The notes under the pieces were generated by a model that saw only the letters and a list, made by a program, of their open reading frames with translations, was not told where the DNA came from and did no database searches. Source: CAYJDR01 sp964368965 (lineage in GTDB: Bacteria > Chrysiogenota > Deferribacteres > Deferribacterales > Mucispirillaceae). From it: DNA of 64,000 nt. The position numbers and the translations under genes were made by a program. This document shows, piece by piece, positions 50,499 through 58,835 of the stretch. The stretch spans positions 1-64,000 of the forward strand of contig CAYJDR010000003.1 in the NCBI GenBank assembly GCA_964368965.1, given 5' to 3'. How positions within the stretch are numbered: position 1 is the stretch's first letter; each line of letters opens with the position of its first letter.

Positions 50499-52172
50499 AT
50501 GGCAAGGATAACAGTTGATCCGATCACGCGAATTGAAGGTCACTTACGCATAGACGTTCAAGTTGACGGCGGAAAAGTTACTAACTCTTGGTCGTCTGCA
50601 CAGGCGTTCAGGGGTATCGAAACAATATTAAAAGGTAGAGATCCACGTAACGCATGGGCTATGACTCAGCGTTTCTGCGGTGTTTGTACTACTACACACG
50701 CACTAGGCTCTATCCGTTCGGTTGAAGATGCACTTAACGTTGAAGTACCTGTGAATGCTCAAATGATGCGTAACATCGTTATGGCAATCCAGTCACTACA
50801 AGACCATATCGTTCACTTCTACCACTTAACAGCATTAGACTGGGTAGATATCGTATCTGCACTTAGCGCAGATCCAGTTAAAGCTGGTCAAATAGCACAA
50901 TCGCTATCTGATTGGCCAAGCAACTCAGTAAACGCAATGAAAGCAGCTAAAGAACGTTTAGCTAAATTCGTTGGCACTGGTAACTTAGGTATCTATAGCT
51001 CAGGCTATTGGGGCCACCCAGATATGAGATTATCTCCAGAGATAAACTTAATCGCGTTCGCTCACTACCTAGAAGCACTTGAATACCAACGTAAAGCTGC
51101 ATCTGCAGTTGCTATCATCGGTGGTAAAAACCCTCACATCCAAAACTTATGTGTTGGTGGTGTTACTACTGCTATAAACATGGATAACATGGCTACATTA
51201 AACATGGAGCGTATCCAATGGATCAGAACTTCTTTAGCTGAAACTAAAGAGTTCATCAACAAAGTTTACATCCCTGATGTATTAGCTATTGCTGGTGCAT
51301 ACAAAGATTGGTTCAACATTGGTAAATGTACACCTAACTACTTAGCGTGCCCAGATTTCCCAATGGATCCTAAAAACACTAAGTTCGGCATGGCTGGTGG
51401 TGTTATCGTTAATGGCGATTACTACAACTGGGCAGACTGGAACGACGAAAGAGTTCGCAAAGGTATTACTGAGGATAGCACTCGTGCTTGGTATAGCGAT
51501 GGCGAAGGCTCTATCCACCCTTATGATGGCGTTCAAACTCCAGCATACAGCGGTTTCGACGAGAACGGTAAATACTCTTGGGCTAAAGCTCCTCGTTTTG
51601 AAGATATGGTTATGCAAACTGGCCCTATCGCACAAATCTTATCGGGCTACTATGCTAAAGATCCTTTAATAGTTAAGTTAGTTAACCACGTTGCTGGCGC
51701 ATTAGGCCTTAAACTTGAGCAACTAAACTCTACTATGGGTCGTAACGCATGTAGAGCTATCAGAGCGTTAGTAATGATCGAGAAAGCTGAAGAGTCTATC
51801 GAAATGTTGCTAGCTAACTACGCAAGTGGCGATAAAGAGTACGTTAACTACACTGAAATCCCTGCTGGCGAGTACGAAGGTGTTGGTTTCAACGAAGCAC
51901 CACGTGGTATGCTTTCTCACTGGATCAAAATTGAGAACAAGCTTATCAAAAACTACAGTGCAGTTGTTCCATCTACTTGGACATCAGCTCCACGTGATAG
52001 CAAAGGCAGACAAAGTTCATATGAGGAATCATTAATGAACACTAAAATCGCTGACGAGTCTAAACCGTTAGAGATTATCCGCTCTATCCACTCATTCGAC
52101 CCATGTATCGCTTGTGCGGTTCACACGGTTGACCCTGAAGGACAAGAGATCGTTAAAGTTAAAGTTAGATAA
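50499..52172 (+). CDS. hybC: NiFe hydrogenase large subunit
   Basis: A 557-residue catalytic subunit. The nickel-iron ligands are in RFCGVCTTTHALGS (N-terminal CxxC) and DPCIACAVH near the C-terminus. The 15 residues after the final His (TVDPEGQEIVKVKVR) are the extension removed by the maturation protease encoded next. It has no signal peptide and is carried out by the Tat signal of the small subunit. AGGAG is 9 bases before ATG 50499. Confidence 0.97.
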   Translation: MARITVDPITRIEGHLRIDVQVDGGKVTNSWSSAQAFRGIETILKGRDPRNAWAMTQRFCGVCTTTHALGSIRSVEDALNVEVPVNAQMMRNIVMAIQSLQDHIVHFYHLTALDWVDIVSALSADPVKAGQIAQSLSDWPSNSVNAMKAAKERLAKFVGTGNLGIYSSGYWGHPDMRLSPEINLIAFAHYLEALEYQRKAASAVAIIGGKNPHIQNLCVGGVTTAINMDNMATLNMERIQWIRTSLAETKEFINKVYIPDVLAIAGAYKDWFNIGKCTPNYLACPDFPMDPKNTKFGMAGGVIVNGDYYNWADWNDERVRKGITEDSTRAWYSDGEGSIHPYDGVQTPAYSGFDENGKYSWAKAPRFEDMVMQTGPIAQILSGYYAKDPLIVKLVNHVAGALGLKLEQLNSTMGRNACRAIRALVMIEKAEESIEMLLANYASGDKEYVNYTEIPAGEYEGVGFNEAPRGMLSHWIKIENKLIKNYSAVVPSTWTSAPRDSKGRQSSYEESLMNTKIADESKPLEIIRSIHSFDPCIACAVHTVDPEGQEIVKVKVR

Positions 52173-52198
52173 TAACTAAAAACTAGTTTCAAATAATA

Positions 52199-52240
52199 GG
52201 GTGTTATGAGGCACACGCTTTGTAGCACCCTTTGTTTTTA
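52199..52240 (+). terminator. weak terminator or attenuator between hydrogenase and protease genes
   Basis: GGGTGTT (52199-52205) pairs with AGCACCC (52224-52230, one G-T pair) and is followed by TTTGTTTTTA. Partial termination here could keep the protease at lower levels than the structural subunits. Confidence 0.5.
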
Positions 52241-52252
52241 TTGGTGGTAATG

Positions 52253-52717
52253 ATGAAGAATATTATAGTAATGGGCGTAGGTAACTATATCTTGACTGAT
52301 GAGGGTATAGGTGTCCATGCGTTTGAGGCGCTATCTGAGCTAGATTGGCCAGAGAATGTCGAAATATATGACTGTGGTACTACGGGAATATTGTCGTTTC
52401 ACAAGGTTGCAGACTCTGACGTTTTGATCGCTATTGACGCGATCGCAACTAAGGGTGAGCCAGGTACTGTTATAGTTTATGATAAGGAAGATATCATGCT
52501 GTCGAAAGTGCCTATGAAAATATCTCCACACCAGATAGGGTTTCAGGAAACACTTTTCCAAGCCGAATTGAGGGGTATGTGCCCTGATGTTATCAAGCTT
52601 GTTGGCGTTATCCCTGAGAGCTATGAAACAGGTACGGAACTTTCAGACTGTGTGAAAGCCCAGCTACCACATATTGTACAGATAGTGAAAGATTTAGTTG
52701 AAGAACATAACAAATAA
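52253..52717 (+). CDS. hybD: hydrogenase maturation protease
   Basis: A 154-residue protease that removes the C-terminal tail of the large subunit after nickel insertion. VMGVGNYILTDEGIGVHAFEAL holds the first metal-binding Glu; IAIDAIATKGEPGTV holds the Asp and SPHQIGFQE the His. I chose ATG 52253, five bases after GGTGG; ATG 52250 is one residue longer. It ends the hydrogenase operon. No hypABCDEF genes lie in the window. Confidence 0.93.
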   Translation: MKNIIVMGVGNYILTDEGIGVHAFEALSELDWPENVEIYDCGTTGILSFHKVADSDVLIAIDAIATKGEPGTVIVYDKEDIMLSKVPMKISPHQIGFQETLFQAELRGMCPDVIKLVGVIPESYETGTELSDCVKAQLPHIVQIVKDLVEEHNK

Positions 52718-52738
52718 AATCTATCAATATAAAATTTT

Positions 52739-52767
52739 AATGTGTCGTTATCGGCACATTTTTTTTG
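52739..52767 (+). terminator. intrinsic terminator of the hydrogenase operon
   Basis: AATGTGTC, loop GTTATC, GGCACATT (one G-T pair), followed by a long T run. Confidence 0.8.
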
Positions 52768-52926
52768 TCTAAAATAAGTTGTTGAAGGTAAAAGTGGAGT
52801 AAGGAGGTGTGCATGCCTAGCATTCGCAACTAACACTAAGCATACACACTCGCTGTATGAAGAGAAATTACTTACACTAGATAGACAGAACAGGAACTGT
52901 ATAGTTCATGAAAAATATAAAAAAAA
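52768..52926. other. non-coding stretch with a strong ribosome binding site and a six-codon frame
   Basis: Between the hydrogenase terminator and the end of thiL. TAAGGAGGTG at about 52799-52808 is followed five bases later by ATG 52813, but that frame stops after six codons (MPSIRN). No other gene or clear terminator is seen. It may be the remnant of a gene start. Confidence 0.3.
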
Positions 52927-53826
52927 TTAAAACTTGTGTTCGTATCCTTGATTAGTTATATTTATCAATGATTTACCTTGTGATAAATATACATTTTTGC
53001 CATCAAAAACACGCCCAATACAAAATATTTCCTTACTTAGCACACGAAAAATATAACGCTCAAGTTCCTCCGCCATATAATCCTGCACGCAGAAAACTAG
53101 CGCATACTCTTCGCCAGATTGTATCGCATAGTCGATATTAAACACGCTAGCATCAGTTAGTTTATCACTATCTAAAACAATCTTAACATTAGAGCTTGTT
53201 GCGATGTTGCCTAAGTCGATACCTAGTCCATCGCTAATGTCTGTACACGCGGTTATGCAGTCAATAGAGCCAAGCAATGCACCGAGCTTTGTTTCAGCGT
53301 TGAGTGAGTAGTGTTTATATTTATCAATATTATGTTGATGAGTTCCAAGTTCACATTCGAGCGACATTTTAGCAGAGCCTAGCTTGCGCGATACGTAGAC
53401 GAGGTCGCCAGCTTTCGCACCAGAGCGAGTCAATACGTTTGCTTGAGGTGTGCCGATAACTGTCATTGACAGCATAAGTCCGCCAAAGCTACTTGTTGTA
53501 TCGCCACCTATGAGTTCAAGTTCGTAAAACTTACAATATTTTTTGATACTATCAGATAATGTTTGTAAATCATAACCTTTTGGAACAGCAACACCAATTA
53601 AGCACGCAGTAGCAATGCCACCCATTGAGGCGATATCTGAAACATTAGATGAAAATAATTTATGTACAACGTGTTCGATAGGTGTAGTAGATAGAAAATG
53701 CACACCCTCACACATAATGTCTTTTGCGATAAGTGCACCGTTGTATAATACAGCGTCGTCGCCTATAGATGTGTGGCTAGGTTTTTTGTCTAGTTGTAGT
53801 GTTTTAATAAAGTCAAATTCGTTCAT
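52927..53826 (-). CDS. thiL: thiamine-monophosphate kinase
   Basis: A 299-residue ATP-dependent kinase for the last step of thiamine diphosphate synthesis. Conserved parts include TSIGDDAVLY near the start, FSSNVSDIASMGG, ELIGGDTTSS and CTDISDGLGIDLG. It overlaps thiE by 14 bases (ATG 53826), so the pair are cotranslated. It is the last gene of a minus-strand operon that begins with an rRNA methyltransferase. Confidence 0.93.
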   Translation of the reverse strand: MNEFDFIKTLQLDKKPSHTSIGDDAVLYNGALIAKDIMCEGVHFLSTTPIEHVVHKLFSSNVSDIASMGGIATACLIGVAVPKGYDLQTLSDSIKKYCKFYELELIGGDTTSSFGGLMLSMTVIGTPQANVLTRSGAKAGDLVYVSRKLGSAKMSLECELGTHQHNIDKYKHYSLNAETKLGALLGSIDCITACTDISDGLGIDLGNIATSSNVKIVLDSDKLTDASVFNIDYAIQSGEEYALVFCVQDYMAEELERYIFRVLSKEIFCIGRVFDGKNVYLSQGKSLINITNQGYEHKF

Positions 53827-54439
53827 GGATTAACTTTGATAGTGCAAGTGTGTCTTCGTATACGTTTTCACTAGCGCAGATATACGATGAAATTGCAAGC
53901 CCTGTAACGCCTGTTTGCAAGATGTCGCTAGCGTTTGCATAGGTTATGCCACCTATAGCGACTGATGGTAGCCTTAGTTGCTCTACGTTGCGCTTAATGC
54001 CTTCAATCCCTATAATGTCACGTAGGTCTTGCTTCGTATTTGTTGGAAATGCTGGGCCTGTGCCGACATAATCAGCATATTTGTTAGCAAGTAAGCAGTC
54101 ATCAATAGTGTTGCAAGAATAGCCGACGATTTTGCCACCCATAGTTTTTTTAACTATTTCGAGTGGCATATCTTTTATTCCAACGTGAACACCGTCGGCA
54201 TCAACTGCTGATGCGATATCGCAACGATCGTTTATAATAAATAAGGTATCGTGCCCTTTCAGAAAATTCTTTATGCGTAGTGCATTTTCATACGTTGCAT
54301 TTGCTGTTGCGCCTTTATCACGTAGTTGTATCGCAGTAACTCCACCAGCGATTGCTTGCTCGAGAAATTGCTCTAGTGGAAGCTTCAACATGTGAGTTTC
54401 AAGCACAAGGTATAGTTTGCAACGTTCTGAAAGTGCCAT
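53813..54439 (-). CDS. thiE: thiamine-phosphate synthase
   Basis: A 208-residue TIM-barrel enzyme that joins the pyrimidine and thiazole halves of thiamine. Typical motifs are VTAIQLRDKGA, FIINDRCDIASAVDADGVHVG, DYVGTGPAFPTNTK and VAIGGIT. It starts three bases after the csd4-like gene and overlaps thiL. The thiazole genes lie 42 kb away; thiC and thiD are not in the window. Confidence 0.95.
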   Translation of the reverse strand: MALSERCKLYLVLETHMLKLPLEQFLEQAIAGGVTAIQLRDKGATANATYENALRIKNFLKGHDTLFIINDRCDIASAVDADGVHVGIKDMPLEIVKKTMGGKIVGYSCNTIDDCLLANKYADYVGTGPAFPTNTKQDLRDIIGIEGIKRNVEQLRLPSVAIGGITYANASDILQTGVTGLAISSYICASENVYEDTLALSKLIHERI

Positions 54440-54442
54440 AAG

Positions 54443-55900
54443 CTACTCTGCTATCCTTACATAAAATACTGCGAAGTCGCTCATATCATCATGGCCTGCA
54501 ACAACAGGGTAAACATTGCTTGTGCCGTCAACTGCATAGCGAGGGATTAAGCGCTTGTTAGGGAATGTAATTTCATGCCCTCTATCATCGCCTTCGTTAT
54601 AGTAGTTAGTTAGTGGGTACCAGCCTTTGAAGTTGATAGCAACATCGCGTTCGCCTAAGTAGTTATGGATAGAGATGATTTTTAATGTATCTCCACTTTT
54701 TACATCAAGTGTAGTATCTTGGCGCACGTCGATGCTTTGCCCGTTCAGCTCAACTGTGAATAGCCAGCTAGTGTTTAGCAATTCTGTAGGAACGCTAGCT
54801 TCAGCAGATTTGATATTTATCTTTATGTCGTCCATTATCTTGTTATCTTTCCTGAAAACAACAGCTGTAGATGTGTTCATAACGAACGGTTTGTTGATAT
54901 CGTTTAAGGTGCCTTGACCTAGCACATCAACAGTAACGCCCCTTATATAATTACTATCAACATTAACAACACTAACTGTACTGCCTTTTTCAACAATAAG
55001 TGCTTCACCTGCTTTCACTTCAACATAGTTTTCATTAACGATGAACGAAGCAGATTTCATGACAGGTTTAGCATTAACCACTTGCGGATACTCTGGCACG
55101 ATATCCATAATGCGCATAAACTCGTTCACAGAGTATGCGTGGTAGCGTATGTTTTTCTCGAGTGCGCTTTCGGTGAAGTTCATATTTTTAGAGCCTTCAA
55201 CACCGAACGCTGGCACACATTCATCAACTAGTGCAAACCATGTTGCAGATTTACGCATTGGTTTATGTGTTTCAGAGCTTTCTGTTTTAGTGTCAAATAG
55301 GTGTAGGTAGTGTCGCTCGTCATCTATCTTAGCGTTTACGTTTTCGATAACTTCACGTGCCATATCACCTAGCTTTAATGTAGTGTTATCTGAGCATGTG
55401 TAGGTATCTTCATCTATGATGATAGATTGCCCAAATCGCTCAGGATTTCTTGTTTCGTCGATATATTTTGGGTTATGGTAGCCCCACCCATCGTGCATGT
55501 TTAAGAATAAATCAGACTCACCGATAAGTTGCATAAGTTTTTTAACAACTTGGCCTTCGATAGTGTTTGGTGTTTCGTCGAAGTAGCGGTTCATGTCGCC
55601 GTCTATTCCCCTGTTATTTTCGATAACTGAGTATAGGTTTGCGCGTGGCACGATGATAAGGTTACCTTTTTCAAGTACTATGTCGGAGTATAAATCGGTT
55701 GCAAGGTAGCCACCAGGCTCGTCGCCTTGAATGCCACCGATGATAAGCATTGTGTTGCCATCTTTTCTGCCGTTGACCCTATATACGTCTAGTTCATAGT
55801 TTGTGCCTTTGAAGAACACTTCATGCACTGTATTGGGGCGCTCAACGGCGTATATCGGTAGTGCAATGAGTGCTGCAAGTATTGTTAATAATATTCTCAC
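54443..55900 (-). CDS. Csd4-like peptidoglycan carboxypeptidase (M99)
   Basis: A 485-residue periplasmic zinc carboxypeptidase that should trim muropeptide tripeptides to dipeptides. I chose GTG 55900, which overlaps the preceding stop as GTGA and begins a signal peptide (RILLTILAALIALPIYA); ATG 55912 would add four residues. The zinc site reads GGIQGDEPGG and NMHDGWGYH: Gln, Glu and His, the unusual Gln ligand being characteristic of Helicobacter Csd4. The last 230 residues look like beta domains, as in Csd4. The gene follows a Csd6-like gene. In Helicobacter and Campylobacter the two enzymes are needed for helical shape. Confidence 0.85.
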   Translation of the reverse strand: MRILLTILAALIALPIYAVERPNTVHEVFFKGTNYELDVYRVNGRKDGNTMLIIGGIQGDEPGGYLATDLYSDIVLEKGNLIIVPRANLYSVIENNRGIDGDMNRYFDETPNTIEGQVVKKLMQLIGESDLFLNMHDGWGYHNPKYIDETRNPERFGQSIIIDEDTYTCSDNTTLKLGDMAREVIENVNAKIDDERHYLHLFDTKTESSETHKPMRKSATWFALVDECVPAFGVEGSKNMNFTESALEKNIRYHAYSVNEFMRIMDIVPEYPQVVNAKPVMKSASFIVNENYVEVKAGEALIVEKGSTVSVVNVDSNYIRGVTVDVLGQGTLNDINKPFVMNTSTAVVFRKDNKIMDDIKINIKSAEASVPTELLNTSWLFTVELNGQSIDVRQDTTLDVKSGDTLKIISIHNYLGERDVAINFKGWYPLTNYYNEGDDRGHEITFPNKRLIPRYAVDGTSNVYPVVAGHDDMSDFAVFYVRIAE

Positions 55901-57246
55901 TGTGCCACCCATGTTTCAGAAATGATCTGGAAGTTAGTAGGAAAGCCACTTAGAATTAAGGTTTTAACACCTATATCAGTTAGCGAAGCCGACGAATATT
56001 CTTGGATAAAGCTAACAGAGTATCTGCCATTAGAGAGCTTTTTCCACTTGCGGTTTGATGCCCTGATAGCGATACCTGTATCTTGTGCAAAAAGTCGCTC
56101 TTTGTTGCTCATCCAGCTATTATAGTTTGCGTTTCCAGCTCTAAATTCTTGATTGTAGAAGCTTTTATAGCCTTCCATATCTTTAGCAGTCCATGCAACT
56201 AGCCACTCATCGATAAATTTATTAACCTCAGCATCAACGATAGGTGTTGAATCTTTTGCGAAAGTTTCTTCGTTAATCAACTGCATAGTTCCGTTATCGC
56301 TAAGCATGAAATAGTAGCGCTTGTTTGTGTATGATGTGATATTCGGCGCTGCATAGAATAGGTTCGTATCAACAACATAGTTTTGGTTATCATCAGTGAA
56401 TATTTTAGTGTTATCAGTTGTGATAGTGCGCTTTGGGTATGCGTTCATCAAGCTGATTTTTCTATCAGTGTATGCATAGCCACCGTTTTTTCTGTTGCCG
56501 AAATCTGGGTGGATGTGCGTTCTATATGTTTCTGCATAGCTTGTTGCCCACGAGTTTATGAACGAGTCGAACTTTGCAAGTGTTTCTGTACGGTGCTGTG
56601 CGTATTCATCAGTTGTCATATATGTAAGGTTTTCAGTTATCAATACAGGGTGCTTAGCTGTGACAATCTCTTTAAGTGTTTCAAAATCTGGGTTAGTTAG
56701 TGCAACGCAGCCTTGAGTTTCCTTACGTTCAAAAACGCTATCATCACGCCCATGTAGCCAAATTCCGTGCCCAGTTTTCTTGAGCTGTCTGTCAATTTTG
56801 TTTGGGTAGTTTAGTGGTAGGCTACCAGCGCCGTAGATTTCTGCATATGGGCCATATTTTTTAACGAGCGATTTACCACTTACATAATCAACAATGTAAT
56901 ATAAGCCCTCTGGCGTGTTGTTATCACCCTCTATTAATTTATCTTTCCTGTTGCTACCTTGCATGATGTGGTCTGCATCAATGATTGTGTAGCTGTTGTT
57001 ATCTAGCTCAACTGTGAAGAGTGATTGTGAGCCTTTTTCAATGACAACCATATTTAGCGCAGAAACATTATCAAGCACAATGTTTGCAATCACTTTGCCA
57101 TCAAAGCTTGGTATAGGCAAATCAGTTGCAGTTGTGTTATCTGCATAAGGTGCGATATAAGCACCCGTTTTGTTATCTGCATCTTGTGCAAAACTAAATG
57201 TACATGTAGTAGCTAAAACTAGTGCTACTAATAAGATGTTACGCAT
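55897..57246 (-). CDS. Csd6/Pgp2-like YkuD-domain L,D-carboxypeptidase
   Basis: A 449-residue exported protein (signal peptide MRNILLVALVLATTCTFSFA). A YkuD domain (about 60-200) has the catalytic pattern IWLHGRDDS...ETQGCVAL with His and Cys. A C-terminal NTF2-like domain (about 335-449, with FIDEWLVAWTAKDMEGYKSFY) follows, as in Helicobacter Csd6, which trims tetrapeptides to tripeptides. A related region with INSWATSYAETY lies at about 230-250, hinting at a second, partial NTF2-like copy. It precedes the csd4-like gene directly; its product would be the substrate of that enzyme. Confidence 0.85.
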   Translation of the reverse strand: MRNILLVALVLATTCTFSFAQDADNKTGAYIAPYADNTTATDLPIPSFDGKVIANIVLDNVSALNMVVIEKGSQSLFTVELDNNSYTIIDADHIMQGSNRKDKLIEGDNNTPEGLYYIVDYVSGKSLVKKYGPYAEIYGAGSLPLNYPNKIDRQLKKTGHGIWLHGRDDSVFERKETQGCVALTNPDFETLKEIVTAKHPVLITENLTYMTTDEYAQHRTETLAKFDSFINSWATSYAETYRTHIHPDFGNRKNGGYAYTDRKISLMNAYPKRTITTDNTKIFTDDNQNYVVDTNLFYAAPNITSYTNKRYYFMLSDNGTMQLINEETFAKDSTPIVDAEVNKFIDEWLVAWTAKDMEGYKSFYNQEFRAGNANYNSWMSNKERLFAQDTGIAIRASNRKWKKLSNGRYSVSFIQEYSSASLTDIGVKTLILSGFPTNFQIISETWVAQ

Positions 57247-57252
57247 AATTGA

Positions 57253-58614
57253 TCACCATTCGATATTTTTACCGTATAAAAAGTATCTATCTAATTTATT
57301 TTTTAACGTGTTGCCAGTATTTTTAGCATAGCCAACTGGTAGCCCGTTGCAAAACAGCAACACGTGTTTTTCATCAACTGTTTTTGTCACATCGAAGCCT
57401 TGCAAATATTTGATTGCTTCATTGTGTGATATTTCCACTTTATATTTATCGTCGACATTTGCGCCATATTCCCACACGAGTTGGCATGTTGGCTCAAGGT
57501 CTTTACCTGCAAGCCTATAGATGTTAAGCCCACGTCGCTTGAACCTTGTGCTAGCAAACAATCCACCTGATGACTCCATATAGCCACGCGATTCTGCTTC
57601 AAATATGTTTATGTCACAAGGTGTATTTATAAAGTATTTGCTGAAAAAATCAACCACTTTTGGTTCTAACTTGTTATTAATATATGAACTTTCTTCATAT
57701 TCGCCAGTTTTTTTAAACATCGCCACGAAGAAGCCGTCGATAGTGTCGCTATCAGGCATGATTCTTGCAACATTTTCATCTATATGAGCAATGCCAGATA
57801 AACCACCACCAGCGAAGTCGCCAGCTTTTAATAGTTCGATACCTTCTATATTATCGAGGACATATTTAACTGCAAGTTCATTTTCCTCAAGTGAAAGTGT
57901 GCACGTAGAGTATGCAAGCACGCCGCCTTTTTTAAGCGCTTTAAATGCCGATTTTAATAACTGATACTGCAACGCAGCCATGCGGTCTATTAGGTCTTGT
58001 CCCCATTGGGCTTGCACTGTTTTATTGCGGAAGATTTTATTTTCGTTACTGCATGGTGCATCTAATAATATACCATCGAAGCTTTCTTCAAACATGTCGC
58101 CTAAAAGCCTACCATCATAAGAAACAGTACGCACATTGTAACAGCCGTGCTTTTCAAGGTTGAAGTGTAGCGACTTTAATCTGTTAGATGATATTTCGTT
58201 AGCGATGATAAAGCCTTTACGGTCGATAAAGTCTGATAGTGCGCATGTTTTTCCACCAGGTGCTGCTGATACATCGAGCATAACAGGGTTTTCAGGCATG
58301 TATGATGCTAGCAGCTGCGCAGGCACAACAGATGATGGGTTCATTATGTAAAAACCACCAGTTTGGAACGCTAATGTATTTGTTAAATTTTCTGCACCTT
58401 CAAGCACTTTATATGTATCGCGGTAGCCATCAAGCTGTTTAAACTTGCAAACTGTTGATAGCTCTTGCAAATAATCCACGCCTCTAGTGCGGTTTAGCCT
58501 AAAGTGTTTGCTTTTTGGTGTTGATAGTGCTTGTTCAAACGCTGCGTACTTGTCGCCAAGTAGTGGTTTGTACATGCTTTCAAATTGTGTTTTCCAATCG
58601 TTATTAATAGACAT
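57253..58614 (-). CDS. RsmB/RsmF-family rRNA cytosine-C5 methyltransferase
   Basis: A 453-residue SAM-dependent RNA methyltransferase. The SAM site is LDVSAAPGGKT; the catalytic cysteines are in LLDAPCSNENK and YSTCTLSLEEN. The C-terminal 100 residues resemble the RsmF-type tail (VDEKHVLLFCNGLPVGYAKN). Probable target is 16S rRNA, but which base is not shown. It heads the minus-strand operon with the csd6-like gene six bases downstream. Confidence 0.88.
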   Translation of the reverse strand: MSINNDWKTQFESMYKPLLGDKYAAFEQALSTPKSKHFRLNRTRGVDYLQELSTVCKFKQLDGYRDTYKVLEGAENLTNTLAFQTGGFYIMNPSSVVPAQLLASYMPENPVMLDVSAAPGGKTCALSDFIDRKGFIIANEISSNRLKSLHFNLEKHGCYNVRTVSYDGRLLGDMFEESFDGILLDAPCSNENKIFRNKTVQAQWGQDLIDRMAALQYQLLKSAFKALKKGGVLAYSTCTLSLEENELAVKYVLDNIEGIELLKAGDFAGGGLSGIAHIDENVARIMPDSDTIDGFFVAMFKKTGEYEESSYINNKLEPKVVDFFSKYFINTPCDINIFEAESRGYMESSGGLFASTRFKRRGLNIYRLAGKDLEPTCQLVWEYGANVDDKYKVEISHNEAIKYLQGFDVTKTVDEKHVLLFCNGLPVGYAKNTGNTLKNKLDRYFLYGKNIEW

Positions 58615-58790
58615 ACTCGCACATGATATTAGATATTGCGAAATATTGCAAGCAAGATAATGCTAAATTGCGAAATCATGCCACTATAGGTTACTTATAG
58701 TGTACACAAAAAGACGATAGTGCATAAAAACACTTGCAAATTTCAGAACACACTCTATGATATACCTATCTGAGGGATAGGGGTAAAACA
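58615..58790 (+). promoter_or_regulatory. divergent rRNA methyltransferase/dprA promoter region
   Basis: About 175 bases between divergent genes. A sigma-70-like promoter for dprA is TTGCAA (58734-58739), 16 bases, TATGAT (58756-58761). Two copies of ATTGCGAAAT (58635-58644 and 58667-58676) lie 32 bases, about three helical turns, apart. A hairpin CCTATC-TGAGG-GATAGG (58765-58781) covers part of the Shine-Dalgarno AGGGG (58779-58783). Confidence 0.45.
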
Positions 58791-58835
58791 ATAAATATAT
58801 CTTATGAATACCTTGCTTTAAAGAGCATTGACGGT

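Noticed and set aside
52894..52907. Palindrome GAACTGTATAGTTC as terminator of thiL
   Set aside because: No T tract follows on the minus strand; only a short palindrome.
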